DNA of 64,000 nucleotides from Pseudomonas sp. CROZ-RG-20F-R04-15 (GCF_022662375.1 NZ_JAKNQL010000002.1:124001-188000), one strand, 5' to 3'; positions 33,983 to 43,254 are shown, counted from the first letter of the stretch. The notes: generated by a model from the sequence alone, not told the origin. Numbers and translations are program-made.

Positions 33983-35422
33983 ATGACCAATCTCTTGCTC
34001 TACCAACGTATTGCTCAGCAACTGGCCGAAGATATCCGCCGTGGTGTCTATCAACCGGGGGAGCGCGTGCCTTCGGTACGCAAGATGAGTTCGCAGCTCA
34101 ACGTCAGCCATGCGACGGTGTTGCAGGCTTACGCCAATCTCGAAGATCAGGGCTTGATCCGGGCGCGTCCGCAGTCCGGGTATTACGTGCACCAGACGCC
34201 TGCGCTAACTGCGCCGACCCCAGACATTGCCCGGGTCGAACGGCCCGGGCTGGTCACTCGCAGCAGCATCATTCAACAGGTTCTGGTCGAATCACGCCGC
34301 GAAGGCGTATTTCCTCTCGGCGCCGCCGTGCCCAGCGTTGATTACTTGCCGGTGCGCGCACTGCATCAGCAATTGGCCAAGGTCACCCGCTTCCATAGCC
34401 CGCGTGCCTTCAGCTACATGTTCAGCCCCGGTTTCGAACCGCTGCGCCGGCAAGTGGCGATCCGCATGCGCGACGCCGGTGTGGTGGTCGATCCGTCAGA
34501 AGTGGTGATCACCCACGGTTGCGTCGACGCCTTGCAGATGTCGTTGCGTGTGCTGACCCGGCCGGGCGATCTGATCGCCGCCGAATCGCCGACTTATTAC
34601 GGGCTGCTGCAACTGGCTGATCTGCTCGGCCTGAAAGTCATCGAAATCCCCAGTGATCCGGCGACCGGCATGAGCCTCGAAGCGCTGCAACTGGCCGCCA
34701 ACCAATGGTCAATCAAGGCGCTGGTGCTGACCACACGCCTGAGCAATCCGCTGGGCGGCACCATGCCCGAAGAGCGCCAGAAACAGCTGCTGCGCCTGGC
34801 CTCGGACTTCGATATCCAGATCGTCGAAGATGACATCTATGGCGAACTGATGTTCGAGCAAGGCAAAACCAAAGCACTCAAGGCTTATGACCGCCTGGAT
34901 CGGGTGATCTACTGTTCGAGCTTCTCCAAAACCTTGTCACCCGGTGTGCGCATCGGCTGGATGATCGCCGGCAAGTATCAGCAGGAAATCCAGCGCTTGC
35001 AGACCTTCAGCACCCACTCGGCGTGCAGCGTGACGCAGATGGCGATTGCCGCTTATCTGGAAAACGGCGGCTATGACCGGCATTTACGGTACATCCGCCA
35101 GGAATACCGAAAAAACCTCAGCGCCTTTCAGCTGGCGGTGCAGCAGTACTTCCCTGAAGGCACGCAAATGACCCGGCCCACGGGCGGTTTCATCCTCTGG
35201 GTGAGTTTGCCGGGGCGGGTGAATACCCAGGAATTGCATGTGCGTGCGTTGCAACAAGGCATCAGCATTGCGCCGGGGCTGATCTTCAGTAATACCGAGC
35301 AATTCAACCACTGTATTCGCCTGAACTGCGGGATTCCGTGGAATCGCGAGGCGGAGAGGGCGTTGATGACGTTGGGGATGCTGGCGACTCAACTGTGTCA
35401 GGAAACCGCTGGCGGATTCTGA
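33983..35422 (+). CDS. MocR-family regulator (GntR HTH plus aminotransferase domain)
   Basis: Fusion protein of 479 residues. An N-terminal GntR winged helix (GERVPSVRKMSSQLNVSHATVLQAY, about 25-50) is joined by a linker to a fold-type I aminotransferase domain. The PLP lysine is Lys316 in CSSFSKTLSPGVRIGW, with VEDDIYGEL and TTRLSNPLGG as further landmarks. MocR proteins sense PLP or amino-compound adducts. No obvious metabolic target lies next to it, so autoregulation or a distant target is likely. Confidence 0.9.
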   Translation: MTNLLLYQRIAQQLAEDIRRGVYQPGERVPSVRKMSSQLNVSHATVLQAYANLEDQGLIRARPQSGYYVHQTPALTAPTPDIARVERPGLVTRSSIIQQVLVESRREGVFPLGAAVPSVDYLPVRALHQQLAKVTRFHSPRAFSYMFSPGFEPLRRQVAIRMRDAGVVVDPSEVVITHGCVDALQMSLRVLTRPGDLIAAESPTYYGLLQLADLLGLKVIEIPSDPATGMSLEALQLAANQWSIKALVLTTRLSNPLGGTMPEERQKQLLRLASDFDIQIVEDDIYGELMFEQGKTKALKAYDRLDRVIYCSSFSKTLSPGVRIGWMIAGKYQQEIQRLQTFSTHSACSVTQMAIAAYLENGGYDRHLRYIRQEYRKNLSAFQLAVQQYFPEGTQMTRPTGGFILWVSLPGRVNTQELHVRALQQGISIAPGLIFSNTEQFNHCIRLNCGIPWNREAERALMTLGMLATQLCQETAGGF

Positions 35423-35500
35423 ACGAGCGGTGGCTGATGCTTGTCTTGTGGCTTCCAACAAGCGAGCATATGGCCCTCTGCCGTTAGTCTCGTTGGGTCC

Positions 35501-35971
35501 ATGAAAGCGATTTTTCCTGCCGCTTGGGTTTTGTTGGGTTTGCTGATGATCGGTCATGCGCCTGGCGCTGTGGCCGCTGCGGTTCCGGAAAAACCGGCCG
35601 CGACGAGCCCCGCTAAAAAAACCACGCCTGCGCCAAAGGCTGCTCCCGCGAAGAAAACCCAGCAGAAAGTCATCAAGAAGCGCAAACCAGTCGCCTCCAA
35701 ATCGAAACCCGCCAGTGAAGTGGTGAAAACCAGACTGCCGCCGGCCAGACTCGATTTGAGCCTGCCCAAGGACATGGTCCAGGAACTGAAACCCAAGGGC
35801 ACGGTTGAGTTGCCGAAACGCGAGCCGATCCTGCCGCAGATGTTTGGCGAGAAAAACACCGGGTTCCAGCTCAACGGCCGTTTGCTCAGTAACGAAATGC
35901 AGTTGCAACTGCGTAACGAAGAGCGCCGCGAAGTCGAAGGCGCAGCGCTGGATTTTGAATTCAAGCAGTAA
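35501..35971 (+). CDS. Exported Lys/Pro/Ala-rich protein
   Basis: Protein of 156 residues with a signal peptide (MKAIFPAAWVLLGLLMIGHAPGAVA), a low-complexity Ala/Lys/Pro linker to about residue 75, and a conserved-looking C-terminal segment (LDLSLPKDMVQELKPKG, NGRLLSNEMQLQLRNEERR). Similar genes of unknown role occur in other Pseudomonas. No domain recognised; the basic linker could cross or bind the cell wall. SD is weak. Confidence 0.7.
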   Translation: MKAIFPAAWVLLGLLMIGHAPGAVAAAVPEKPAATSPAKKTTPAPKAAPAKKTQQKVIKKRKPVASKSKPASEVVKTRLPPARLDLSLPKDMVQELKPKGTVELPKREPILPQMFGEKNTGFQLNGRLLSNEMQLQLRNEERREVEGAALDFEFKQ

Positions 35972-36137
35972 ATCCAGAGACTCTGTGACCCGCAGAACAG
36001 ACGCTTTGTCGGAGACTGGTCAGTCACATTCAGTTATCGCTAAAAACCCCGGTTCCGGGAATTTGAAACAGCCGTTTTAGCGGTTACTCTGTTCCGCGTC
36101 CCTTTTACACATCGCCCGTCGCGAGGAATTGTTCGTC

Positions 36138-36392
36138 ATGAAATGCCGTGAAGGCTGTGGCGCTTGCTGCATTGCCCCATCCATCAGTTCGCCGATTCCC
36201 GGCATGCCTGATGGCAAGCCTGCCGGCGAACGTTGCGTGCAACTCTCGGTCGAAAACCTGTGCAGCATTTTCGGCCGCCCGGAGCGTCCGGCAGTCTGTT
36301 CCGGCTTCTCTGCCGACATCGAAGTCTGCGGCGACAGCTCGGAAGAAGCGATCAGGCTGATCGGCTGGTGGGAGCAAATGACGGCGGCGTGA
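36138..36392 (+). CDS. YkgJ-family cysteine cluster protein
   Basis: Protein of 84 residues with the conserved Cys pattern CREGCGACC at the N-terminus, a further Cys in GERCVQL, ENLCSIF, AVCSGF and EVCGDS. This matches the YkgJ/CxxCxxCC (UPF0153) family, thought to bind Zn2+ or an Fe-S cluster; no function assigned. Start 36138 is set by MKCREGCG after GAGGA. It precedes the START-domain gene by 41 nt on the same strand. Confidence 0.85.
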   Translation: MKCREGCGACCIAPSISSPIPGMPDGKPAGERCVQLSVENLCSIFGRPERPAVCSGFSADIEVCGDSSEEAIRLIGWWEQMTAA

Positions 36393-36433
36393 TGTGTCAA
36401 ACGAACGGAACTTCAACAATAAGGAATAAGACT

Positions 36434-37039
36434 ATGGGTTCGCTGCATCGTATCGCTGTGTTGTGTGGTTTGACCGCTGTGCTGGCCACCTCCGTCGCTC
36501 AGGCTGAAGACTGGAAAGTCGCCAAGAACGAGGACGGCATCAAGGTTTCCCTGAGTGAAGTACCGGGTTCGGACTACAAGTCCTACCAGGGCGTCGCGCT
36601 GATGAAGACCACTGTCGCCAAACTGCGCGCATTGCAGGAAGACGTTTCCGGCGCCTGCGCCTGGATTCACGAGTGCAAGACCCAGAAATTGCTCAAGCAC
36701 GAAGGCGATCAGAGCTGGACCTACACTCAGTTCAACACACCTTGGCCGGTGACTCCGCGTGATTCGGTACTGCACATCACCACCGTTGAAGGCGCCGATG
36801 GCAGCCTGACCCGTAACCTCGAAGGCCTGCCGAAGTACCTTCCGGAAGAAAAAGGCTTTGTCCGTGTAGAACAGGTCAAAGGCTTCTGGAAGTTCGTGCC
36901 CAAAGGTGATCAGGTCGAAGTGACCTACCAGGTGCACACCGAGCCAGGTGGCAGCGTGCCGTCGATGATTGCCAACAAGTTTGTTGTCGATGCGCCGTTC
37001 AACACCCTCAAAGCTTTGAAAGAACGCGCCGAGAAGTAA
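36434..37039 (+). CDS. START-domain periplasmic protein
   Basis: Exported protein of 201 residues (signal peptide to about VAQAEDW). It is a START-type lipid-binding fold: EDGIKVSLSEVPGSDYKSYQGVA, CAWIHECKTQKLL, DQSWTYTQFNTPWPVTPRDSV and a C-terminal helix (VDAPFNTLKALKERAE). Such bacterial START proteins are widespread in Pseudomonas; ligand unknown. SD AAGGAA before the start; a terminator follows at 37059. Confidence 0.87.
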   Translation: MGSLHRIAVLCGLTAVLATSVAQAEDWKVAKNEDGIKVSLSEVPGSDYKSYQGVALMKTTVAKLRALQEDVSGACAWIHECKTQKLLKHEGDQSWTYTQFNTPWPVTPRDSVLHITTVEGADGSLTRNLEGLPKYLPEEKGFVRVEQVKGFWKFVPKGDQVEVTYQVHTEPGGSVPSMIANKFVVDAPFNTLKALKERAEK

Positions 37040-37058
37040 TCGGCCCGCGTTCAGCGAA

Positions 37059-37084
37059 ACGCCCCGAACACCTCGGGGCGTTTT
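37059..37084 (+). terminator. Intrinsic terminator after the START-domain gene
   Basis: ACGCCCCGA/TCGGGGCGT hairpin with a short loop and TTTT tail. Confidence 0.85.
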
Positions 37085-37339
37085 GTTTTGTATCTATATT
37101 GTGTTTCCAGATATGCGTTGCACGAAATTTTCACAAAGTGTTCCAGACAATTCGCCCGCGCTGTTTGCACGCTGCCATAAATGAAAGTGTCTGGCGGCGG
37201 GGCAGTAATCAATGGCAATGGTGCGGGTGATCGTGCAACATTTGCGCACCGCGCACGCCCCGGGGTCTGGAATGACCAATAGAGGGCATGGCGCCGCTGT
37301 ATTTTTGCAACTTCAACTTCCAATGGGTCCTAAAACGAC

Positions 37340-39433
37340 ATGGCAAACCCGGACGCCCTGAATCAGCAGCGATCTTCTGCTCGCCTGCTGCAACCGACCG
37401 TCAAATCGCATCTGGCCTACACGCTGCTGTGTGCACTGGTCATGATGGTGATGTTTTCCGTGCTGCGCCTCGCGCTGCTGGTCTACAACCGCGAGATGAT
37501 CCTCGACACCCCGGCTTCGACCTTCCTCGAAGCCTTCGCCAACGGCCTGCGTTTCGACCTGCGCCTGGTGGTCTACGTCTGTGTTCCACTGGTGCTGGCG
37601 CTGTTCAGTGCCCGCGCCATGGCTGCACGCGGTTTCTTCCGCCTGTGGCTGACGATCGCCTCGAGCATTGCGCTGTTTCTCGGCCTGATGGAGATGGATT
37701 TCTACCGCGAGTTCCACCAGCGCCTCAACGGTCTGGTGTTCCAGTACGTGAAAGAAGACCCGAAAACCGTGATGAGCATGCTCTGGTACGGTTTTCCGGT
37801 CGTTCGTTATCTGCTGGCTTGGGTCATCGGCACCGTCATTCTGACCCTGGCGTTCAAAGGCGCCGACCGTGCCACGCGTCCACGCGGACCGTTCAGCGGC
37901 GGCAGCGTCAGCACTCGTCAGGTTGCGCCGTGGTACACCCGTCTTGCGGTGTTCGTCGTCTGCTTGCTGATTTGCGTGGTCGCCGCCCGTGGCACTCTGC
38001 GTCAAGGCCCGCCACTGCGCTGGGGTGACGTGTACACCACCGAATCGAACTTCGCCAACCAGCTCGGCCTCAACGGCACGCTGTCCCTGATCGCGGCGGC
38101 CAAAGACCGCATGGGCGAGGATCGCAACAACATCTGGAAAGCCACACTGCCGCAGGAACAAGCGCAGAAAGTCGTGCGTGACATGCTGCTGATGCCGGAC
38201 GACAAACTGGTCGATGCCGATATTGCCGCCGTGCGTCGTGACTACACGCCGCCAGCCGACAAGACCTTGCCGATCAAGAACGTTGTCGTAATCCTGATGG
38301 AAAGCATGGCCGGCCACTCGGTCGGTGCATTGGGTGCGCCGGGCAACATCACGCCGTACCTGGACAAACTGTCGAAGGAAGGCCTGCTGTTCGATCGCTT
38401 CTTCTCCAACGGCACGCACACCCACCAGGGCATGTTCGCGACCATGGCCTGCTTCCCCAACCTGCCGGGTTTCGAATACCTGATGCAGACCCCGGAAGGC
38501 AGCCACAAGCTTTCCGGCCTGCCGCAGCTGCTCAGTGCGCGCAAGTATGACGACGTCTACGTGTACAACGGCGACTTCGCCTGGGACAACCAGTCGGGCT
38601 TCTTCAGCAACCAGGGCATGACCAACTTTGTTGGCCGTAACGACTTCGTCAACCCGGTGTTCTCCGACCCTACCTGGGGCGTGTCCGATCAGGACATGTT
38701 CGACCGTGGTCTGGTCGAGTTGAAGAAGCGCGAAAACGGCAAGCCGTTCTATGCCTTGCTGCAAACCCTGTCCAACCACACGCCATACGCCTTGCCGACG
38801 CCATTGCCGGTCGAGCGCGTGACCGACCGTGGCAGCCTCAACGAACACTTGACCGCCATGCGTTACGCCGACTGGGCGCTGGGTCAGTTCTTCGAGAAGG
38901 CGCGCAAAGAGCCGTACTTCAAGGAAACCCTGTTCGTCATCGTCGGTGACCACGGTTTCGGCAACGAGCGCCAGATCACCGAAATGGACCTGGGCCGCTT
39001 CAACGTGCCGATGCTTATGATTGCGCCGGGCATTCAAGAGAAGTTCGGTACCCGTGACCATACCGTGGGTACGCAGATCGATATCGTGCCGACCATCATG
39101 GGCCGCCTCGGTGGCGAAGTGCGTCATCAGTGCTGGGGCCGTGACCTGCTCAACCTGCCGGAAGGCGACACCGGTTTCGGTGTGATCAAGCCATCGGGCA
39201 GCGAGCAGACCACAGCCATCGTGACGGCCGACCAGATTCTGGTTCTGCCGAAAGACAAGGAAATGGGCCCGAAAATCTGGCAATACCAGTTGGGCGCCAA
39301 CCCACACGCCGAGATCGTTCCAAATGCACCGCGCACTGCCGAGTTGAAACTCAAACTCGAAGCGTTCCTGCAAACGGCGACCAAGAGCCTGATGGATAAC
39401 ACCGCCGGTGTGATCAATGGCAAGCCGGATTGA
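37340..39433 (+). CDS. LtaS-like membrane sulfatase/phosphoglycerol transferase
   Basis: Protein of 697 residues: about five N-terminal membrane segments (to about residue 220) and a periplasmic sulfatase-fold domain. Landmarks are VVVILMESMAGHS (metal Glu), SNGTHTHQGMFATMACFPNLPG (nucleophile Thr region), GVSDQDMFDRGL and VIVGDHGFGNERQ (metal Asp-His). It belongs to the LTA-synthase/OpgB-like family, which in Gram-negatives adds phosphoglycerol or phosphoethanolamine groups to periplasmic glycans or lipids. Exact acceptor unknown. Confidence 0.88.
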   Translation: MANPDALNQQRSSARLLQPTVKSHLAYTLLCALVMMVMFSVLRLALLVYNREMILDTPASTFLEAFANGLRFDLRLVVYVCVPLVLALFSARAMAARGFFRLWLTIASSIALFLGLMEMDFYREFHQRLNGLVFQYVKEDPKTVMSMLWYGFPVVRYLLAWVIGTVILTLAFKGADRATRPRGPFSGGSVSTRQVAPWYTRLAVFVVCLLICVVAARGTLRQGPPLRWGDVYTTESNFANQLGLNGTLSLIAAAKDRMGEDRNNIWKATLPQEQAQKVVRDMLLMPDDKLVDADIAAVRRDYTPPADKTLPIKNVVVILMESMAGHSVGALGAPGNITPYLDKLSKEGLLFDRFFSNGTHTHQGMFATMACFPNLPGFEYLMQTPEGSHKLSGLPQLLSARKYDDVYVYNGDFAWDNQSGFFSNQGMTNFVGRNDFVNPVFSDPTWGVSDQDMFDRGLVELKKRENGKPFYALLQTLSNHTPYALPTPLPVERVTDRGSLNEHLTAMRYADWALGQFFEKARKEPYFKETLFVIVGDHGFGNERQITEMDLGRFNVPMLMIAPGIQEKFGTRDHTVGTQIDIVPTIMGRLGGEVRHQCWGRDLLNLPEGDTGFGVIKPSGSEQTTAIVTADQILVLPKDKEMGPKIWQYQLGANPHAEIVPNAPRTAELKLKLEAFLQTATKSLMDNTAGVINGKPD

Positions 39434-39462
39434 TCGCTCAGCGATAGTGAAATCCGCGCAAT

Positions 39463-39496
39463 AAAAAAGAGGCCCTGAACAGGGCCTCTTTTTTTT
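39463..39496. terminator. Bidirectional terminator
   Basis: AGAGGCCCT-gaac-AGGGCCTCT flanked by A and T runs; it serves the convergent LtaS-like gene (plus) and the DUF3309 gene (minus). Confidence 0.92.
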
Positions 39497-39509
39497 GCCG
39501 GTTACATCG

Positions 39510-39662
39510 TTATATCCGACCGAGTAACAGCAGCACCAACAGCACCACCAACACCACGCCGATAATGCCCGAAGGACCATAACCCCAACTTCTGGAGTGC
39601 GGGAAGACCGGCAGACCACCGATCAGCAACAGGATCAGGATAATGATAAGAATTGTGCCCAT
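39510..39662 (-). CDS. DUF3309-family small membrane protein
   Basis: A 50-residue protein on the minus strand. It reads MGTILIIILILLLIGGLP, then a short polar turn (HSRSWGYGPSG), then IIGVVLVVLLVLLLLGRI, so two hydrophobic helices. This is the DUF3309 pattern. AAGGA lies eight bases before the start, and the shared terminator follows 14 nt after the stop. Function unknown. Confidence 0.85.
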   Translation of the reverse strand: MGTILIIILILLLIGGLPVFPHSRSWGYGPSGIIGVVLVVLLVLLLLGRI

Positions 39663-39967
39663 GTCGATTTCCTTGTTGATAGTGTTCGAAAAGTCTTGGT
39701 ATTCAAGGGCGACTGGAGACTAAGTAATTCCAGACGGCTTACAAATTCCGACCGGTGCGCATGAAAGAAAATTCAATGTTTTTTTAATGTATTTGGATCG
39801 CAGACTTATTTCCTTTTCCGCTCGGCTAGTTCAGAACTCAGATCATTTTCGGGAATCCAACGCGCCACGGTTTGCCCTTACCATTCAGCAACTTGATGGA
39901 GCGTGGGCGCGCGCCGTTCCTTCGCTACACTCCGCGCATCTTCCCCGGAACAACAAGGCTGTCTGCT

Positions 39968-40783
39968 ATGCAAAATCGCATGATGATCACTGGTGCGGGC
40001 TCGGGCCTGGGTCGCGAAATCGCGCTGCGCTGGGCGCGTGAAGGCTGGCAACTGGCCTTGTCCGACGTCAGCGAACCCGGTCTGCAGGAAACCCTGAAAA
40101 TGGTCCGCGAGGCGGGCGGTGACGGTTTTGTTCAGCGCTGCGATGTGCGTGATTACAGCCAGCTCACCGCATTCGCTCAGGCCTGCGAAGAGAAACTCGG
40201 CGGCATCGACATCATCGTCAACAACGCCGGTGTCGCCTCGGGCGGGTTCTTCAGCGAACTGTCGCTGGAAGACTGGGACTGGCAGATCGCGATCAACCTG
40301 ATGGGCGTGGTCAAGGGCTGCAAGGCGTTCCTGCCGCTGCTCGAACAAAGCAAAGGCAAGATCATCAACATCGCCTCCATGGCCGCACTGATGCAGGGGC
40401 CGGCGATGAGTAACTACAACGTGGCCAAGGCCGGCGTGGTTGCACTTTCGGAAAGCCTGTTGATTGAACTGGCGCAGCAGGAAGTCGGCGTGCATGTGGT
40501 TTGCCCGTCGTTCTTCCAGACCAACTTGCTCGACTCGTTCCGTGGCCCGACCCCGGCGATGAAAGCGCAGGTCGGCAAGTTGCTGGAGAGTTCGCCGATT
40601 ACGGCGGCGGACATCGCCGACTACATTTATCAGCAAGTAGCGGCTGGCGAATTCATGATTCTGCCCCACGAACAAGGGCGCATGGCCTGGGCGATCAAGC
40701 AGAAGAACCCGCAACTGCTCTATAACGAAATGACTTCCATGGCCGAGAAAATGCGCGCCAAAGCCAAACAGAACAACAGCTGA
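39968..40783 (+). CDS. SDR-family oxidoreductase
   Basis: NAD(P)-dependent short-chain dehydrogenase of 271 residues. It has cofactor motif TGAGSGLG at residues 8-15, NNAG, and catalytic Tyr150/Lys154 in SNYNVAKAG. ATG 39968 starts right at the Rossmann fold; longer frames lack support. A C-terminal Lys-rich tail (EKMRAKAKQ) is present. Substrate not deducible; it stands alone, with YnfA 63 nt downstream. Confidence 0.87.
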   Translation: MQNRMMITGAGSGLGREIALRWAREGWQLALSDVSEPGLQETLKMVREAGGDGFVQRCDVRDYSQLTAFAQACEEKLGGIDIIVNNAGVASGGFFSELSLEDWDWQIAINLMGVVKGCKAFLPLLEQSKGKIINIASMAALMQGPAMSNYNVAKAGVVALSESLLIELAQQEVGVHVVCPSFFQTNLLDSFRGPTPAMKAQVGKLLESSPITAADIADYIYQQVAAGEFMILPHEQGRMAWAIKQKNPQLLYNEMTSMAEKMRAKAKQNNS

Positions 40784-40846
40784 GCTTGCCCGTAGCAGAC
40801 AGCGTCGTTAGGGTGGCCGCAATGGTCACCCTGTCGAGACGCGTCA

Positions 40847-41179
40847 ATGCTCAATTACTTGTGGTTTTTCCTCGCGGCGCTGTTTGAAATCGCCGGTTGT
40901 TTCGCCTTCTTCATGTGGCTGCGCCAAGGCAAAAGTGCCTTGTGGGTGATTCCTGCGCTGCTCAGTCTGACCTTGTTCGCGCTGCTGCTGACCCGTGTCG
41001 AAGCCAACTACGCCGGTCGTGCCTATGCCGCTTACGGCGGGATTTACATCGTCGCTTCGATAGGCTGGCTGATGGTGGTCGAGCGCGTTCGTCCATTGGG
41101 TTCGGACTGGATCGGCGTGGCGTTGTGCGTGATCGGCGCCAGCGTGATTCTGTTCGGCCCGCGGTTCTCCGCTGCCTGA
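40847..41179 (+). CDS. YnfA family (UPF0060) membrane protein
   Basis: Small inner-membrane protein of 110 residues with four hydrophobic helices. YnfA landmarks are [33 protein letters not shown] and [20 protein letters not shown]. The family is related in size and topology to small multidrug resistance pumps. Function in Pseudomonas not established. Confidence 0.9.
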   Translation: MLNYLWFFLAALFEIAGCFAFFMWLRQGKSALWVIPALLSLTLFALLLTRVEANYAGRAYAAYGGIYIVASIGWLMVVERVRPLGSDWIGVALCVIGASVILFGPRFSAA

Positions 41180-41282
41180 ATGGCTTGTTTGTGAGAAACG
41201 TCTTACGGCTATGTGTCACGGGGTCTGTAAGGCAAAACTGAATTGCCTGCCGCGCATTGTAGAGCCGCCTCAAGCCGCGCAT

Positions 41283-41308
41283 CTTCAGGGTTCGCTAACC
41301 CTGAAGGA
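41283..41308 (+). promoter_or_regulatory. Hairpin overlapping the rsmI-like ribosome-binding site
   Basis: Ten-base perfect stem CTTCAGGGTT/AACCCTGAAG with loop CGCT. The Shine-Dalgarno AAGGA (41304-41308) overlaps the 3' arm, so the hairpin would hide the ribosome-binding site until opened. Confidence 0.65.
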
Positions 41309-41316
41309 CGAATCTC

Positions 41317-41502
41317 ATGCTTGTACTCAGCCGTGTCGTTGGTGAGTTGATTTCAATCGGTGACGACATTTCCCTGCGCGTGCTGTCGGTAAACGGTTCC
41401 AGCGTGCGCTTTGGCGTCGAAGCGCCGCAAAAGGTCAATGTGCATCGCGCAGAGGTCTATGACCGGATCAAGCGCAAGCAGGCCACCGAGAAGGCCCGCT
41501 GA
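41317..41502 (+). CDS. rsmI: CsrA/RsmA-family translational regulator, RsmI-like
   Basis: RNA-binding protein of 61 residues that would dimerise and bind GGA motifs in mRNA leaders. The key residues Leu4, Arg6 and Arg44 are present (MLVLSR, VHRAEVY), but the usual Glu45 is Ala. The sequence differs from RsmA and RsmE and resembles the third paralogue RsmI described in P. putida, recalled rather than searched. A strong hairpin overlaps its SD, suggesting translational control. Confidence 0.8.
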   Translation: MLVLSRVVGELISIGDDISLRVLSVNGSSVRFGVEAPQKVNVHRAEVYDRIKRKQATEKAR

Positions 41503-41509
41503 GGGTTTT

Positions 41510-41737
41510 TCAGTCGAACAGATGCTTGGGCACATCGTGCTTGAGCATCAACTGGCACTGCTCGCTGTCCGGGTCGAAGACAATCAGCGCCTGACCCTTG
41601 GTCAATGCCTGACGCACCCGTAATACGCGGGTTTCCAGCGGCGTGTCATCGCCGTTGTCGGTGCCGTCGCGGGTGACGAAATCTTCGATGAGGCGGGTGA
41701 GGGTGTCGACTTCAAGAGCGTCGTAGGGAATGAGCAT
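41510..41737 (-). CDS. YheU-family (UPF0270) protein
   Basis: Protein of 75 residues. MLIPYDALEVDTLTRLIEDF and VTRDGTDNGDDTPLE...VRQALTKGQALIVFD match E. coli YheU in layout. Start 41737 follows GAGGTG four bases upstream, excluding the five extra residues of the longer frame. Function unknown. It is convergent with the CsrA-type gene, seven bases between stops. Confidence 0.87.
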   Translation of the reverse strand: MLIPYDALEVDTLTRLIEDFVTRDGTDNGDDTPLETRVLRVRQALTKGQALIVFDPDSEQCQLMLKHDVPKHLFD

Positions 41738-41818
41738 GGGCACCTCGGTCAAATCAATGTCGGGATGCTACGGCGATTGCTGATTGCCTGCCAGTTTTGT
41801 GTTGCCTGTAGCTACGCC

Positions 41819-41883
41819 ATCGCGAGCAGGCGAAGGCCTGCATTTGGAATGCGTTCCCCTGTGGGAGCGAGCCTGCTCGCGAT
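41819..41883. repeat. Degenerate REP pair
   Basis: A full REP unit at 41861-41883 paired with a partial, decayed unit (CGCGAGCAGGCGAAGG) at about 41821, downstream of the NAGGN operon. Confidence 0.65.
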
Positions 41884-41907
41884 AGCGGTATTTCAAACAA
41901 CGATGAT

Positions 41908-43098
41908 CTAACTATCGTTACGCTGCCCCACCAGACTGTCCACCGACGGCACCCGCGTATCGCTCTCCATCTGCGTGTCATGTTCGATTTGATGACTGAA
42001 GCGATCCAGCGAAGCATTCGCCGGCGCCGCATCGCTGGCGAATACCGGCGGGCTCAGAATATAAGCGCCCAACAACCGGCTCAACGCCGCCAGACTGTCG
42101 ATGTGCGTGCGCTCATAACCATGCGTTGCATCGCAGCCAAACGCCAGCAGCGCCGTACGGATATCGTGGCCGGCCGTCACTGCCGAATGCGCATCGCTGA
42201 AGTAATAGCGGAACAGGTCGCGGCGCACCGGCAACTCGTTTTCACCGGCCAGACGTAACAAATGCCGCGACAAGTGATAGTCGTACGGTCCGCCGGAATC
42301 CTGCATCGCCACACTCACCGCGTGTTCGCTGGAATGCTGCCCCGGTGCGACCGGCGCGATGTCGATGCCGACAAATTCACTGACGTCCCAAGGCAATGCC
42401 GCCGCCGCACCGCTGCCGGTTTCCTCGGTGATGGTGAACAGCGGATGGCAGTCGATCATCAGTTCCTGACCGCTGTCGACAATGGCTTTGAGTGCCGCCA
42501 GCAGCGCGGCGACACCGGCCTTGTCATCCAGGTGACGAGCGCTGATGTGGCCGCTTTCGGTGAACTCCGGCAGCGGATCGAAGGCCACCACGTCACCGAC
42601 GCTGATGCCCAGCGAATCGCAATCAGCCTTGGTCGCGCAATAAGCGTCCAGACGCAGTTCAACGTGATCCCAACTGATCGGCATTTCATCGACTGCAGTG
42701 TTGAAGGCATGCCCGGACGCCATCAGTGGCAAGACACTGCCGCGAATCACGCCGTTGTCGGTAAACAGGCTGACGCGACTGCCCTCGGCAAAACGGCTCG
42801 ACCAGCAGCCGACCGGGGCGAGGGTCAGGCGACCGTTGTCTTTGATCGCGCGAACGGCGGCGCCGATGGTGTCCAGATGCGCGGAGACTGCGCGGTCAGG
42901 GCTGTTCTTTTTGCCCTTGAGCGTGGCGCGAATGGTGCCGCGCCGGGTCATTTCAAACGGAATGCCAAGTTCTTCCAGACGCTCGGCGACATAACGCACA
43001 ATGGTGTCGGTAAACCCGGTGGGGCTGGGAATGGCGAGCATTTCCAGGAGGACTTTTTGCAGGTAGTTGAGATCCGGTTCGGGGATTTGCGTGGTCAT
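41908..43098 (-). CDS. NAGGN-associated M42-family metallopeptidase
   Basis: Zinc aminopeptidase-like protein of 396 residues in the third position of the N-acetylglutaminylglutamine amide operon. M42/M20-type metal-site segments are VSAHLDTIGAAV, RHLDDKAGVAALL and TITEETGSGAAAAL. Start 43098 has AGGAG six bases upstream. Its operon role is unproven; it may trim or degrade the osmolyte. A palindromic repeat (43124-43245) separates it from the synthetase gene. Confidence 0.85.
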   Translation of the reverse strand: MTTQIPEPDLNYLQKVLLEMLAIPSPTGFTDTIVRYVAERLEELGIPFEMTRRGTIRATLKGKKNSPDRAVSAHLDTIGAAVRAIKDNGRLTLAPVGCWSSRFAEGSRVSLFTDNGVIRGSVLPLMASGHAFNTAVDEMPISWDHVELRLDAYCATKADCDSLGISVGDVVAFDPLPEFTESGHISARHLDDKAGVAALLAALKAIVDSGQELMIDCHPLFTITEETGSGAAAALPWDVSEFVGIDIAPVAPGQHSSEHAVSVAMQDSGGPYDYHLSRHLLRLAGENELPVRRDLFRYYFSDAHSAVTAGHDIRTALLAFGCDATHGYERTHIDSLAALSRLLGAYILSPPVFASDAAPANASLDRFSHQIEHDTQMESDTRVPSVDSLVGQRNDS

Positions 43099-43123
43099 GG
43101 AAACTCCTGATGGGTTGAGCACT

Positions 43124-43245
43124 GATCGTTCCCACGCTCTGCGTGGGAATGCAGCCGGGGACGCTCTGCGTCCCAAGAGTGGACGCAGAGCGTCCGGTGA
43201 GGCGTTCCCACGCAGACGGTTCGACGCCTCGACGTGGGAACGATC
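43124..43245. repeat. Large palindromic repeat (GATCGTTCCCACGC family) with 19-nt insert
   Basis: Same family as 23156-23262, located inside the NAGGN operon. The right arm carries an extra GACGGTTCGACGCCTCGAC (43215-43233), the reverse complement of which matches the REP insert at 13451-13469 at 16 of 19 positions. Confidence 0.8.
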
Positions 43246-43254
43246 AGGAAAGGG

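Noticed and set aside
37313..39619. 768-codon frame antisense to the LtaS-like gene
   Set aside because: Shadow of the sulfatase gene; His/Gln/Arg-rich composition and it runs through a bidirectional terminator.
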